From JBBKWX01 sp037969175 (lineage in GTDB: Bacteria; Bacteroidota; Bacteroidia; AKYH767-A; JBBKVM01), in contig JBBKWX010000055.1 in NCBI GenBank assembly GCA_037969175.1, forward strand, positions 1 through 64,000: 64,000 bases of DNA, written 5' to 3'. Shown in pieces: positions 17,954-27,510 of the stretch. Each line of letters starts with the position of its first letter. Within the stretch, counting starts at the first letter, position 1. The notes under the pieces were generated by a model, which was given only the letters and a program-made list of their open reading frames with translations, was not told the origin of the DNA and ran no database searches. The position numbers were made by a program, and so were the translations under genes.

Positions 17954-17982
17954 CCTGAAATCACCATTTTTTAGTAATTTCG
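17947..17982 (+). promoter_or_regulatory. Putative promoter for the sulfate operon
   Basis: TTTG at 17947-17950 and TAATTTCG (one mismatch to TAnnTTTG) at 17975-17982 are 24 bases apart. The predicted start site would fall just before the hairpin at 17990. Confidence 0.35.
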
Positions 17983-17989
17983 CCAAATT

Positions 17990-18017
17990 CGCCCCGACAT
18001 GTTTGGGGCGTTATTTT
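17990..18017 (+). terminator. Hairpin CGCCCC/GGGGCG abutting the permease start codon
   Basis: A perfect 6-bp GC stem (17990-17995 with 18005-18010), 9-base loop and TTATTTT tail end exactly at the ATG at 18018. It could terminate the deoC transcript. If the promoter at 17975 is real it would instead form a 5' leader structure over the ribosome-binding region. Which role holds is undecided. Confidence 0.55.
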
Positions 18018-19826
18018 ATGGATATTAAAATAATAATAGTACTAGTTGTTCTAACCTTTTTAGTCACAGCCCTTTACAGGGACTGGTTCAGACCTGTACT
18101 GGTTTTTCTTATTTCTATCATTGCATTGAATTTAACAGGTGTACTCACAGCCGAAGACACTTTACATGGCTTTGCGAATAAGGAGATTGCTGTAGTATTG
18201 ATGTTGATCATACTTGCAGGGATTATAAAAAGACTTGGATTGATAGAAGGTTTATTCAGAAGCCTTCTGAAACCGAAAATGAGTTATAATTCCTTCCTGT
18301 TTAAAATGATGGCAGGGACCAGTCTAGTTTCCGGCTTTATCAATAACACTCCTTTGGTCGCCATAATGATCCCTTATGTCTCTAATTGGGCCAAGAAAAA
18401 GGGAATTACTCCCAGTAAAGTACTTATCCCGCTGTCATATGCTACAATTTTAGGAGGTACTCTGACACTTATTGGTACATCTACCAACCTGATTGTGAAT
18501 AGCCTGGTTATTGAAGAAAAAAAGAAGGGTATAGCACTGGGAATAGAGGGCTTACAGAATTTACAGGAGTTGCATTTGTTTGATTTTACAGCTGTTGGCT
18601 TTCCATTGTTGATCATTGGTTTGATATATCTGATGTTCGCCTCAAAGTATCTTTTACCAAGCAGGCTGGATGCAATAGACGAATTTAAGGTGCATAAACG
18701 CGAATACCTAGTTCAGACGGTTTTGAAGAAGAACTCCTCTCTGGTTGGAAAGACCATTGAAGAAGCAAAACTTCGCCATCTTCCCGGATTATTTTTGGTT
18801 GAGATCATCCGTCGGGAACGACATATAACTCCGGTTGGTCCGGGAGAAGTTATAGAAGCTGAAGACATACTCATGTTTGCCGGCGCCACCGGAACCGTTT
18901 TGGAATTGGTGGGATCTTCAGGGGAATTGGTCATTCCGGAATTTCAAAATACAGAATCGACCGGAAAACAAGATGTTGTGGAAGTAGTGATCTCATCTAA
19001 TTCACAGCTGGTTGATAAAAAGGTAAAAGACACGGATTTCAGGGGAGTTTTTGACGCAGCCATTGTTGCGATACATCGAAATGGAGAGAAGCTTGGAGGC
19101 AAGATCGGTGAAATGGTGCTTAAGCCCGGTGATCTGTTATTACTCCTGACAGGAAAAGATTTTAATCTGAGGATCTCAGAGGCAAGAGACATTTATACAG
19201 TTTCAAAAGTGATGGAAATAAATCGTCCTCATTTTGGAAAGAGTTTATTCGTTTTATTGGGGACACTGGCAGCAATTATTCTTGCTGCAATGCAGGTATT
19301 ACCCTTGTTTCAATCATTATTAATACTGATAATCGGAAGTATCTTTCTTAAGATAATTAATCTGAGTGATCTTAAAAAAATATTGGATTTTGATCTTATT
19401 CTTATTCTGGCATTTGCATTAGCCATAAGTAAAGCAATAGTTAATACCGGCTCAGCAGAATTCTTTTCTGCAAAAATGATAACTTTGTTCGAACCTTTGG
19501 GAGTCGTAGGAATATTGCTGGGCGTCTACCTCATCACTACATTATTGACAGAGATCATCACAAATGCTGCAGCTGCTTCTATAGTGTTCCCAATTGCAAT
19601 TCAAATAACGCTAAGTTTGGGAATCGATCCAAAACCTTTCATACTTGCCATTGCCTTTGCCGGCTCAGCGAGTTTTGCAACTCCTTTTGGATACCAAACC
19701 AATCTTATGGTGTACGGTCCGGGAGGTTATAAGTTTTCGGATTTTCTCAGAGTTGGGGTGCCGTTAAATATTATCAGTATGATCGTTACAGTTTCATTGC
19801 TTGCTTATTATTACAACTTATACTAG
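18018..19826 (+). CDS. SLC13-family anion permease with TrkA-C domains, probable sulfate transporter
   Basis: This 602-residue inner-membrane protein starts at the ATG at 18018; the TTG at 18003 lies inside the hairpin. Helices cover about residues 1-215 and 400-602. Two paired SLC13-type signatures are visible: FINNTPLVAIMIPYV with GTSTNLIVNSLV in the first half, and TNAAAASIVFPIA with GYQTNLMVYGPGGY in the second. Two RCK_C/TrkA-C regulatory domains lie between (about 225-305 and 310-395). The family moves sulfate, phosphate or dicarboxylates. Overlap with cysC by one base and the following cysDN strongly suggest sulfate uptake. Confidence 0.88.
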   Translation: MDIKIIIVLVVLTFLVTALYRDWFRPVLVFLISIIALNLTGVLTAEDTLHGFANKEIAVVLMLIILAGIIKRLGLIEGLFRSLLKPKMSYNSFLFKMMAGTSLVSGFINNTPLVAIMIPYVSNWAKKKGITPSKVLIPLSYATILGGTLTLIGTSTNLIVNSLVIEEKKKGIALGIEGLQNLQELHLFDFTAVGFPLLIIGLIYLMFASKYLLPSRLDAIDEFKVHKREYLVQTVLKKNSSLVGKTIEEAKLRHLPGLFLVEIIRRERHITPVGPGEVIEAEDILMFAGATGTVLELVGSSGELVIPEFQNTESTGKQDVVEVVISSNSQLVDKKVKDTDFRGVFDAAIVAIHRNGEKLGGKIGEMVLKPGDLLLLLTGKDFNLRISEARDIYTVSKVMEINRPHFGKSLFVLLGTLAAIILAAMQVLPLFQSLLILIIGSIFLKIINLSDLKKILDFDLILILAFALAISKAIVNTGSAEFFSAKMITLFEPLGVVGILLGVYLITTLLTEIITNAAAASIVFPIAIQITLSLGIDPKPFILAIAFAGSASFATPFGYQTNLMVYGPGGYKFSDFLRVGVPLNIISMIVTVSLLAYYYNLY

Positions 19827-20431
19827 TGAGTCAGAAGTCGACAAATATCTTTTTTCATTCACATAATGTGAACCGTGAAAAACGTGAAAAAGCTGCCGGG
19901 CATAAAGGTATGCTGGTCTGGTGTACCGGGCTTTCGGGCTCGGGAAAAAGCACTGTTGCGAATGATCTGGAAGAAAAATTGTTTGAGCTGGGAATCCGAA
20001 CCTATATTCTGGATGGAGATAATATCCGCACAGGATTGAATAAGGATCTAGGGTTTGGTGATGATGACAGAATAGAAAATATCAGAAGAATAGGAGAGAT
20101 CGCAAAACTATTTGTTGATGCCGGTGTAGTTGTGATCACTGCATTTATTTCACCTTTCAGATCAGAAAGAAAAAGTGTGATTGAGAATATCGGCGTTGAA
20201 AATGTTTTGCAGGTTTATGTTAATGCTCCGATAGAAGTATGTGAACAAAGAGATGTAAAAGGATTATATGCTAAGGCAAGAGCAGGAGAAATTAAAAATT
20301 TTACAGGAATAGATTCACCTTTTGAATCACCTGAAAATCCGGATGTGGAAGTTAATACAGATCGTGAAGATCTTGCTACATCTACATCGAAAATATTAGA
20401 AAAATTATTACCCAAAATAAAATTAATTTAA
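19826..20431 (+). CDS. cysC: Adenylylsulfate (APS) kinase
   Basis: This 201-residue enzyme phosphorylates APS to PAPS, the universal sulfuryl donor. It starts at a GTG that shares one base with the permease stop codon. No ATG precedes the conserved N-terminal region with AAGHKG. The P-loop is GLSGSGKS (35-42), followed by LDGDNIRTGLNKDLGF and FISPFRSER for APS binding. Length is normal. Because the operon lacks PAPS reductase and sulfite reductase, PAPS made here is more likely used for sulfation than for cysteine synthesis. Confidence 0.97.
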   Translation: MSQKSTNIFFHSHNVNREKREKAAGHKGMLVWCTGLSGSGKSTVANDLEEKLFELGIRTYILDGDNIRTGLNKDLGFGDDDRIENIRRIGEIAKLFVDAGVVVITAFISPFRSERKSVIENIGVENVLQVYVNAPIEVCEQRDVKGLYAKARAGEIKNFTGIDSPFESPENPDVEVNTDREDLATSTSKILEKLLPKIKLI

Positions 20432-20434
20432 AAG

Positions 20435-21340
20435 ATGTTATCCTATAATTTAAGCCATCTAAGGGAACTTGAATCGGAATCCATCTTCATCATCCGTGAA
20501 GTGGCTGCCCAATTTGAAAAACCGGTATTGTTATTTTCCGGTGGGAAAGATTCCATTGTAATGGCACATTTAGCACGTAAAGCTTTTTGGCCGGCTAAAG
20601 TTCCTTTTCCTTTGATGCATATTGATACCGGACATAACTTTGAAGAAACTATTTCTTACAGGGATGAAATGGTAAAGAGAAACGGGTTCCAATTGATCGT
20701 TGCCAGTGTGCAGGAGAGTATTAATTCCGGAAGAGCTGTAGAAGAAAAGGGACCCAATGCAAGTAGAAATGCTTTGCAAACTACAACGCTGTTGGATTCA
20801 TTAGAGCTCTATAAATTTGATGCAGCCTTAGGCGGCGCAAGGAGAGATGAAGAAAAGGCCAGAGCAAAAGAAAGATTCTTTTCTCATCGTGATGATTTTG
20901 GACAATGGGATCCGAAGAATCAAAGACCGGAATTATGGAATCTTTTTAATGGTAAGAAAAGAGTTGGAGAACACTTCCGTATTTTTCCGTTGAGCAACTG
21001 GACAGAGATGGATATTTGGCAATATTTATATGCTGAGAATATTGATATTCCAAGCATTTATTTTAGTCATGAAAGAGAATGTTTTATTCGCGATGGTGTG
21101 ATCTATGGCAATTGCGAGTTCATGACTTTGAGAGAGAATGAAAAAGTAGAAAAAATGATCGTGCGTTTTCGTACGATCGGTGATATGACATGCACCGGAG
21201 CGGTAAGTTCAGAGGCTGCTACGCTTGAAGATATAATCGCAGAAGTTAGCGCCAGCAGGGTGACGGAACGTGGAGGAAGATCTGATGATAAACGATCAGA
21301 GACTGCAATGGAAGACAGAAAAAAGCAAGGATATTTCTAA
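20435..21340 (+). CDS. cysD: Sulfate adenylyltransferase subunit 2
   Basis: This 301-residue PP-loop subunit makes APS from sulfate and ATP, with CysN supplying GTP-driven energy. The ATP pyrophosphatase motif SGGKDS is at 35-40. Conserved CysD segments include HIDTGHNFEET, ALGGARRDEEKARAKER, and a C-terminal RDGVIYGN plus TCTGAVSS. The C-terminal RGGRSDDKRSETAMEDRKKQGYF tail is typical. It lies 3 bases after cysC and 13 bases before cysN. Confidence 0.97.
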   Translation: MLSYNLSHLRELESESIFIIREVAAQFEKPVLLFSGGKDSIVMAHLARKAFWPAKVPFPLMHIDTGHNFEETISYRDEMVKRNGFQLIVASVQESINSGRAVEEKGPNASRNALQTTTLLDSLELYKFDAALGGARRDEEKARAKERFFSHRDDFGQWDPKNQRPELWNLFNGKKRVGEHFRIFPLSNWTEMDIWQYLYAENIDIPSIYFSHERECFIRDGVIYGNCEFMTLRENEKVEKMIVRFRTIGDMTCTGAVSSEAATLEDIIAEVSASRVTERGGRSDDKRSETAMEDRKKQGYF

Positions 21341-21353
21341 AGAATTAATTTTA

Positions 21354-22631
21354 ATGGATACGAATACTATAACTGATAATTACAATAATATGGAGTTGCT
21401 TCGCTTCACTACTGCCGGTAGTGTTGATGATGGAAAGAGCACTCTCATTGGAAGATTATTGTTTGACAGCAAATCAATTTTTGAAGATCAGCTGGAAGCA
21501 GTAACGCAAACGAGTCAGCAAAAAGGATATGATTATGTAGATCTGGCCTTGCTGACAGACGGATTGCGTGCCGAAAGAGAACAGGGTATTACCATCGATG
21601 TAGCCTACAGATATTTTGCAACTCCCAAAAGGAAATTTATCATTGCAGATACTCCGGGGCATATTCAATATACCCGAAACATGGTTACGGGAGCGTCTAC
21701 TGCTAACTGTGCCCTGATCCTTATCGATGCGCGGAAAGGCATAGTGGAGCAAACCTGCAGACATTCTTTCATCGCATCTTTACTACAGATTCCGCACGTA
21801 ATTGTTTGTATTAACAAGATGGATCTGGTTGATTATTCTGAAACTGTATTTGACAAAATTGTCAGTGAGTTTAAACAGTTCAGTGCAAAGCTTGATGTCA
21901 AGGATATTCAGTTCATTCCTATCTCGGCTTTAAAAGGAGATAATGTTGTAGACCGTTCAACCAAAATGGATTGGTACGAAGGATCTACATTATTATACTT
22001 GCTGGAACATGTACATATCAGCGGAGATCATAATCATATTGATTGTCGTTTTCCGGTTCAGTATGTGATCCGCCCACAGAGTGAAGAGTATCATGATTTT
22101 CGCGGTTATGCCGGAAGAATTGCAGGTGGAATTTTCAAACCCGGTGATAAAGTAATGGTACTTCCTTCCGGTTTTACTTCTACTATCAAATCGATTGAAA
22201 CTATTGATGGACCCATACCTGAAGCATTTGCTCCTATGTCTGTCACGATGACTTTGAATGATGAGATCGATATCAGCAGAGGAGATATGATCGTTCGTGA
22301 GAATAATGTTCCGAACAATGATCAAGAGGTGGAGTTAATGGTTTGTTGGTTGAATCCAAAACCACTTGAGTTGAACGGGAAATATACAATTCGTCACACA
22401 ACAAGAGAAGCACGTTGCATCGTAAAAGAGATCCGATATAAAATGGATATCAATACGCTTCACAGAAATGAAGGAGATAAAGTGATCGCGATGAATGATA
22501 TTGCCAGAGTACATGTTCGAACAACTGTTCCTTTATTTTTTGACAGTTATAGAAAAAACAGGATCACCGGAAGTGTCATTTTAGTGGATGAAGGAACTAA
22601 TGAAACCGTTGCAGCCGGCATGATCATATAA
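21354..22631 (+). CDS. cysN: Sulfate adenylyltransferase subunit 1 (GTPase)
   Basis: This 425-residue GTPase, related to EF-Tu, drives APS synthesis with CysD. The ATG at 21354 is preferred over an ATG at 21270 inside cysD, because it gives the usual short leader before LLRFTTAGSVDDGKS. The P-loop is GSVDDGKS (22-29), then DTPGH and NKMD. There is no C-terminal APS kinase fusion, consistent with a separate cysC. The final A of its stop codon is the first base of the cysQ ATG (TAATG). Confidence 0.97.
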   Translation: MDTNTITDNYNNMELLRFTTAGSVDDGKSTLIGRLLFDSKSIFEDQLEAVTQTSQQKGYDYVDLALLTDGLRAEREQGITIDVAYRYFATPKRKFIIADTPGHIQYTRNMVTGASTANCALILIDARKGIVEQTCRHSFIASLLQIPHVIVCINKMDLVDYSETVFDKIVSEFKQFSAKLDVKDIQFIPISALKGDNVVDRSTKMDWYEGSTLLYLLEHVHISGDHNHIDCRFPVQYVIRPQSEEYHDFRGYAGRIAGGIFKPGDKVMVLPSGFTSTIKSIETIDGPIPEAFAPMSVTMTLNDEIDISRGDMIVRENNVPNNDQEVELMVCWLNPKPLELNGKYTIRHTTREARCIVKEIRYKMDINTLHRNEGDKVIAMNDIARVHVRTTVPLFFDSYRKNRITGSVILVDEGTNETVAAGMII

Positions 22632-23440
22632 TGAGTGAAAACTTGAACAACTTTACTTTACTGGCATGTCGTGCTTCTATTGAAGCGGGTGAAGCGATCA
22701 TGAAAGTATATTCCCGTCCTATTGAAGTGGAATTCAAAGAAGATAATTCTCCCTTGACGGAAGCGGATAAATCTTCTAATATGATCATCATGAATTACCT
22801 GGCTGAAACAGGTATTCCGGTGCTGAGTGAAGAAGGAAAAACGATAAGCTATGAAGAGCGTAGTGAGTGGGATGAGTTCTGGTTGGTAGACCCTTTGGAT
22901 GGAACAAAGGAGTTTATAAAACGCAATGGTGAATTTACAGTAAACATTGCGCTTATCAGAAATGGAAAACCTGAAATGGGAGTGATCTATGTACCGGCTA
23001 CAGATATTTTATACGTTGGAATGGGCGCAGGGAAAGCATATAAATTTGAACAAGCAGCTTTGAAACCGGAAGTATTTGAAGACATAGCTCTTTTAAAAAG
23101 CGTAGGTGCTTTGTTACCTGTTGAGAGTGCGAGCCGAAATTACACGGTAGTAGCATCGCGTTCTCATTTAAGTTCAGAAACTGAAAGTTTTATTAAAGCT
23201 CTTGAAGCAGAACATGGAGAAGTGGATCTTATTTCTTCCGGCAGCTCATTAAAAATTTGTTTAGTAGCTGAAGGAAAAGCAGATGTTTATCCTAGACTTG
23301 CACCTACTATGGAATGGGACACCGGGGCGGGGCAAGCTATAGCCGAAGCCGCAGGGAAACATGTTTTTGTTTATAATGAGGAATCGGAATTGTCCTATAA
23401 TAAACCGGATCTGCTGAACCCCTGGTTTATTGTTAGATAA
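22631..23440 (+). CDS. cysQ: 3'(2'),5'-bisphosphate nucleotidase CysQ
   Basis: This 269-residue member of the inositol monophosphatase fold removes the 3'-phosphate of PAP, giving AMP. The metal-binding signature is LVDPLDGTKEF, with an upstream EDNSPLTEAD and SEEGK, and a C-terminal WDTGAGQAI motif. PAP is the by-product of every PAPS-dependent sulfotransferase, and three such enzymes are encoded 15-20 kb downstream. Start codon overlap with cysN indicates translational coupling. It ends the sulfate operon, but only 58 bases separate it from the next gene. Confidence 0.95.
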   Translation: MSENLNNFTLLACRASIEAGEAIMKVYSRPIEVEFKEDNSPLTEADKSSNMIIMNYLAETGIPVLSEEGKTISYEERSEWDEFWLVDPLDGTKEFIKRNGEFTVNIALIRNGKPEMGVIYVPATDILYVGMGAGKAYKFEQAALKPEVFEDIALLKSVGALLPVESASRNYTVVASRSHLSSETESFIKALEAEHGEVDLISSGSSLKICLVAEGKADVYPRLAPTMEWDTGAGQAIAEAAGKHVFVYNEESELSYNKPDLLNPWFIVR

Positions 23441-23498
23441 GAAAAGAGAGATCAATTTTATTGTAGAATTAGGTATCTTGCCGGCTCATAAACATGCT

Positions 23499-25094
23499 AT
23501 GAGAACAATAAAGAATTGCCAACTTTTTTTATTCTTTCTTCTATTTGTTTCCACTACCGTTTTTGCTCAGGATAATTACCTTCCGCTGAGCCGTGAATAT
23601 GGAACCAGATATGAATCCTTTTTGAATCGGATCGATAGTGATATGCACACCTCTATCAAGCCCTATTCATCAAACGAAGTAAAAGCTTATTCACCTTTTG
23701 ATTCTTTGAATCAAAGTCTGGTAAAAGACTCTAAGTTCACACGGACCTTGGTCGGTCGTAAACTTTTAAAGGAACATTTATTTGTTGTAGATAAGGAAGA
23801 CTTTAAATTAAATATCGATCCTGCTTTTGATTTTCAAGTGGGAAATGAATCTGAAAAATCTGTTAATACATATACAAATACAAGAGGGTATTATGTTACC
23901 GGTAGTATCGGTAAACAAGTTTCTTTTCAAAGTTCCTTCTATGAGAATCAGGCGGTTTTTCCGGGATTCATTAAAAATTATGTGAGCTCAACAGGCGTAG
24001 TTCCGGGCCAGGGAAAAACGAAGACATTCAATACTTCCTATGATTACGCTATGGCAACAGGAAGTGTTGTTTACACCCCATCAAAACATTTCACATTTCA
24101 ATTTGGGAATGACAAGAACTTCATAGGAGATGGCTATCGTAGTTTGCTACTTTCTGATAATTCATTTTCTTATCCTTTTCTTAAAGTAACAACTACTGTT
24201 TGGAAATTGAAATACATGAATCTCTTTACTGCATTTCAGGATCTTACTGGAGGTGGCACACCTGATGTTGGGTTCAAAAGGAAGTATGGAAGTTTTCATT
24301 ATCTCGATCTGAATATAGGCAAACATGTAAGTGTTGGATTTTTTGAAGCTATCATCTGGAGAGGGGATACGCTTAACAGAGGGTATGATATCCATTATTT
24401 GAATCCGGTTATTTTTCTCAGACCGGTTGAGTTTTCTGTTGGATCTCCTGACAACGTGATGATGGGATTGAATGTCAAAGCCAAGATCTTCAGCGGACAT
24501 GTAGTATATGGGCAACTGATGCTGGATGAATTTAAGATCGATGAAGTGAGAAGTGGCAAAGGCTGGTGGGCAAACAAGCAAGCATTTCAATTAGGATATA
24601 AAGGTTTCAATATTGGCATTCCCAATTTGGGTTTTCAAACGGAGTTTAATTTTGTCAGACCCTATACCTATCAACACAGAACTACACTTCAGAATTATGC
24701 ACATTATAATCAAGCGCTTGCTCATCCTCTGGGAGCAAATTTTTCTGAGTCAGTGAGTATTTTGGATTATAGATTTAAGGATATTCTTTTCTCTGCGAAA
24801 TTGCAGATTGCAAGAATTGGTTTAGATACAGCAGGCATCAATTACGGTCAGGATATATTCAGGGATTATCTTGATTTTCCAAATCTATATGGCAATAATA
24901 TGTATCAGGGATTGGATTCAGATCTGTTCAGTGCTGATCTGCGAATTGGATATATGATCAACCCCAACTACAACATGAGAATTGAGGCTGGTTTGATGGT
25001 CAGGGAATTATCTAATTCAATGTTTGTTTCAAAAACCAATTGGATCATGTTTGGAATCAAGACAGGATTAGTGAATAAGTACTATGATTTTTAA
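23499..25094 (+). CDS. Outer-membrane capsule assembly Wzi family protein (RemB-like)
   Basis: This 531-residue protein starts at the ATG at 23499, which opens a clear signal peptide ending VFAQ near residue 24. An upstream alternative in the same frame overlaps cysQ and lacks a leader. The N-terminal region (YLPLSREYGTRYES, HTSIKPY) and the long run of amphipathic beta-strands match the Wzi-like family found in Bacteroidota. That family includes the gliding-associated protein RemB. Wzi is an outer-membrane lectin that holds capsule on the cell, so its place at the head of the polysaccharide locus fits. The exact family assignment is from pattern recognition. Confidence 0.72.
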   Translation: MRTIKNCQLFLFFLLFVSTTVFAQDNYLPLSREYGTRYESFLNRIDSDMHTSIKPYSSNEVKAYSPFDSLNQSLVKDSKFTRTLVGRKLLKEHLFVVDKEDFKLNIDPAFDFQVGNESEKSVNTYTNTRGYYVTGSIGKQVSFQSSFYENQAVFPGFIKNYVSSTGVVPGQGKTKTFNTSYDYAMATGSVVYTPSKHFTFQFGNDKNFIGDGYRSLLLSDNSFSYPFLKVTTTVWKLKYMNLFTAFQDLTGGGTPDVGFKRKYGSFHYLDLNIGKHVSVGFFEAIIWRGDTLNRGYDIHYLNPVIFLRPVEFSVGSPDNVMMGLNVKAKIFSGHVVYGQLMLDEFKIDEVRSGKGWWANKQAFQLGYKGFNIGIPNLGFQTEFNFVRPYTYQHRTTLQNYAHYNQALAHPLGANFSESVSILDYRFKDILFSAKLQIARIGLDTAGINYGQDIFRDYLDFPNLYGNNMYQGLDSDLFSADLRIGYMINPNYNMRIEAGLMVRELSNSMFVSKTNWIMFGIKTGLVNKYYDF

Positions 25095-25124
25095 GGAAAT
25101 CGATATAAAAACAAGGGATTTCAG

Positions 25125-25132
25125 TATATTCG
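25125..25132 (+). promoter_or_regulatory. Putative -7 element TATATTCG upstream of wecB
   Basis: This is one mismatch from TAnnTTTG, 25 bases before the wecB GTG, and identical to the boxes before tonB and the gene at 48580. It may open the long polysaccharide operon. Confidence 0.35.
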
Positions 25133-25157
25133 TATCCCCAAACCCAATAAACACAAA

Positions 25158-26306
25158 GTGAAGCGTAAGATATTGTTCGTATTTGGCACCAGGCCTGAAG
25201 CGATCAAATTAGCACCCCTTATTCTTGCATTCAAAAAGCAACAGGATAAATTTGATACAAGAGTTTGTGTTTCAGCACAACACAGAGAGATGCTTGATCA
25301 GGTTATGGACTTTTTTGAATTAGAATCCGATCATGATCTGGATTTGATGCAACCGGGACAGAGCTTATTTGATATTACAGCCAGAGGTCTGAAGGCTTTA
25401 GAAGCAGTGCTTGATCTAGAAAAACCGGATGTTGTATTTGTGCAAGGCGATACTACTACTGCATTTATTGGAGCCTTGGCTGCATTTTACAAACAGGTCA
25501 AGGTTGCTCATATAGAAGCAGGCTTGCGAAGTGGAGATAAATATTCTCCCTTTCCTGAAGAAATGAATCGATTGCTTGCCGGTCGTCTTGCCGATTTTCA
25601 CTTCACACCAACGCCTTCTGCAAGCAGGAATCTTGAACTGGAAGCTATGAAAGGCGAGATCTTCATGGTTGGAAATACAGTGATCGATGCACTGATGCTT
25701 GGCTTAGAGCTGATCAATAATAAATCAGGAATAGATTATTCTTCAAAATTCAATTTTTTGGAAGCTGAAGAAAAAATAGTTTTGATCACCGGCCACAGAA
25801 GAGAAAGTTTCGGAGAACCATTTGAGGAATTATGTTCAGCTATCAGAGATCTGGCCCTTGAATTTCCGGAAGTTCGTTTTGTATATCCTGTGCATTTGAA
25901 TCCAAATGTCAGAGAACCGGTGAACCGGATCTTAAGCGATCTGAAAAATATTAATCTTATAGAACCTTTGGATTACCCGCATTTTCTTTGGCTGATGAAC
26001 AGATCCTATTTGGTTTTGACAGACAGTGGAGGATTACAGGAAGAGGCACCTTCACTAGGAAAACCTGTACTTGTGATGCGTGATGTAACCGAACGGACTG
26101 AAGGGATTGAAGCCGGTACAGCAAAGTTGGTAGGTACTTCAAGGAAAGTTATAGTTGAAGAAGCAAGAGCATTGCTATCAGATAAAGCTGCATGGGAGAA
26201 AATGGCAAAAGCGGTTAACCCTTACGGAGACGGTCATTCATGTGATAAGATCGTGAAGCAAATGGAAAAGATATTTTTTAATCAGGAGGTATTAGGAATT
26301 GAATAA
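25158..26306 (+). CDS. wecB: UDP-N-acetylglucosamine 2-epimerase (non-hydrolysing)
   Basis: This 382-residue cytoplasmic enzyme converts UDP-GlcNAc to UDP-ManNAc. The GTG at 25158 gives the canonical start KRKILFVFGTRPEAIKLAPL. Family motifs include VCVSAQHREMLDQ, QGDTTTAF, HIEAGLRSGD, PFPEEMNR, ITGHRRESFG, TDSGGLQEEAPSLGKPVLVMR and the GTAKLVG tail. It overlaps the following dehydrogenase gene by 8 bases, the classic pair for making UDP-ManNAc uronic acid. Confidence 0.95.
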   Translation: MKRKILFVFGTRPEAIKLAPLILAFKKQQDKFDTRVCVSAQHREMLDQVMDFFELESDHDLDLMQPGQSLFDITARGLKALEAVLDLEKPDVVFVQGDTTTAFIGALAAFYKQVKVAHIEAGLRSGDKYSPFPEEMNRLLAGRLADFHFTPTPSASRNLELEAMKGEIFMVGNTVIDALMLGLELINNKSGIDYSSKFNFLEAEEKIVLITGHRRESFGEPFEELCSAIRDLALEFPEVRFVYPVHLNPNVREPVNRILSDLKNINLIEPLDYPHFLWLMNRSYLVLTDSGGLQEEAPSLGKPVLVMRDVTERTEGIEAGTAKLVGTSRKVIVEEARALLSDKAAWEKMAKAVNPYGDGHSCDKIVKQMEKIFFNQEVLGIE

Positions 26307-27510
26307 TCAAATTGTAGTCGTGATGGGCCTGGGTTATATTGGGCTGCCTACTGCTGCCTTGATAGCCAGCAAAGGAGTGCAAGTACATGGTGTTGATATC
26401 AGTCCAAAGGTGATCGATACGATCAACAAAGGACAGATCCATATCGTTGAACCTGACCTGGATGGGCTGGTAAAAAGTGCTGTGGAAAGAGGCAAGTTGA
26501 AAGCCTCTGATCAACCCATAGAAGCAGATGTATTTCTTATTGCAGTTCCAACTCCCTTCAAAGGAGATCATCAGCCGGATATATCCTACGTAGAAGCTGC
26601 AACCCGCATGCTTATTCCATTTTTAAAAGCCGGGAATCTGGTTATTCTTGAAAGTACAAGCCCGGTTGGGACCACTGAAAAAGTTGCTGAGTTGATCTAC
26701 GCAAACAGACCCGGATTGAAAGGTAGGATGCATATTGCATATTGTCCTGAGAGAGTATTACCCGGAAAGGTCATTTTTGAATTAGAACAAAATGATCGTG
26801 TGATCGGAGGATTGGATCAGGGTGCAACGGATGCTGCATGTAAATTTTACAGCAGTTTTGTAAGAGGAGAATTACATCAAACAAAAGCCAGAACAGCCGA
26901 GATGTGCAAGTTGGTTGAAAATGCAAGCAGAGATGTGAATATTGCTTTTGCAAATGAACTTAGTTTGATCTGTGATGAAGCGGATATAAATGTTTGGGAA
27001 TTGATCAATCTTGCAAATAAACATCCCCGTGTAAATATCTTACAACCCGGAACCGGTGTTGGCGGGCATTGTATTGCTGTTGATCCTTGGTTTATCGTTT
27101 CTGATTTTCCATCGCAGGCAAAGATCATACGTCAGGCCCGTGAGATCAATAATTACAAATCAGAGTGGGTGGTAGAGAAGATCATGCAACGTACAAAAGA
27201 GTTGCATGATAAGTTGGGAAGAGAACCCAAAGTTGCTTGTATGGGTTTAGCATTTAAACCTGACATTGATGATCTCAGAGAATCACCTGCACTTGAAGTT
27301 GTGCATGAGCTGATACAAAAGGGGGTACATGTATTACCTGTTGAACCCAATCTTGAAGATCATGCAACATTGAATTTATATTATACCGATAAAGCGATTG
27401 AACAGGCAGATCTTATTTGCTTTTTAGTAAAGCATGCTGCTTTCAAACATATCGATACAGGCGAAACTGACATTTTGGATTTTTGTGGATTAACCTTTCA
27501 TAGTAAATAA
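26299..27510 (+). CDS. wecC: UDP-N-acetyl-D-mannosamine dehydrogenase
   Basis: This 403-residue NAD-dependent enzyme oxidises UDP-ManNAc twice to UDP-ManNAcA. The TTG at 26299 is the only sensible start: the next ATG would cut into the first beta-strand of the Rossmann fold (VVVMGLGYIGLP). Visible motifs are GLGYIGLP, STSPVGTTEK, YCPERVLPG, and the catalytic C258 in GVGGHCIAVDPWF. The last has the VDPWF form usual for WecC rather than for UDP-glucose dehydrogenase. The next gene begins at the base after its stop. Confidence 0.93.
   Translation: MNNQIVVVMGLGYIGLPTAALIASKGVQVHGVDISPKVIDTINKGQIHIVEPDLDGLVKSAVERGKLKASDQPIEADVFLIAVPTPFKGDHQPDISYVEAATRMLIPFLKAGNLVILESTSPVGTTEKVAELIYANRPGLKGRMHIAYCPERVLPGKVIFELEQNDRVIGGLDQGATDAACKFYSSFVRGELHQTKARTAEMCKLVENASRDVNIAFANELSLICDEADINVWELINLANKHPRVNILQPGTGVGGHCIAVDPWFIVSDFPSQAKIIRQAREINNYKSEWVVEKIMQRTKELHDKLGREPKVACMGLAFKPDIDDLRESPALEVVHELIQKGVHVLPVEPNLEDHATLNLYYTDKAIEQADLICFLVKHAAFKHIDTGETDILDFCGLTFHSK

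Noticed and set aside
17015..18017. Truncated dehydrogenase-like gene as a frameshifted pseudogene
   Set aside because: Only 64 bases separate its stop from the next gene, too short to hold the missing catalytic half in any frame, and the frame itself is intact. A split ALDH16 is a better explanation.
23430..23498. Longer N-terminus for the Wzi-like protein
   Set aside because: It overlaps cysQ and lacks a leader, while the ATG at 23499 begins a good signal peptide.
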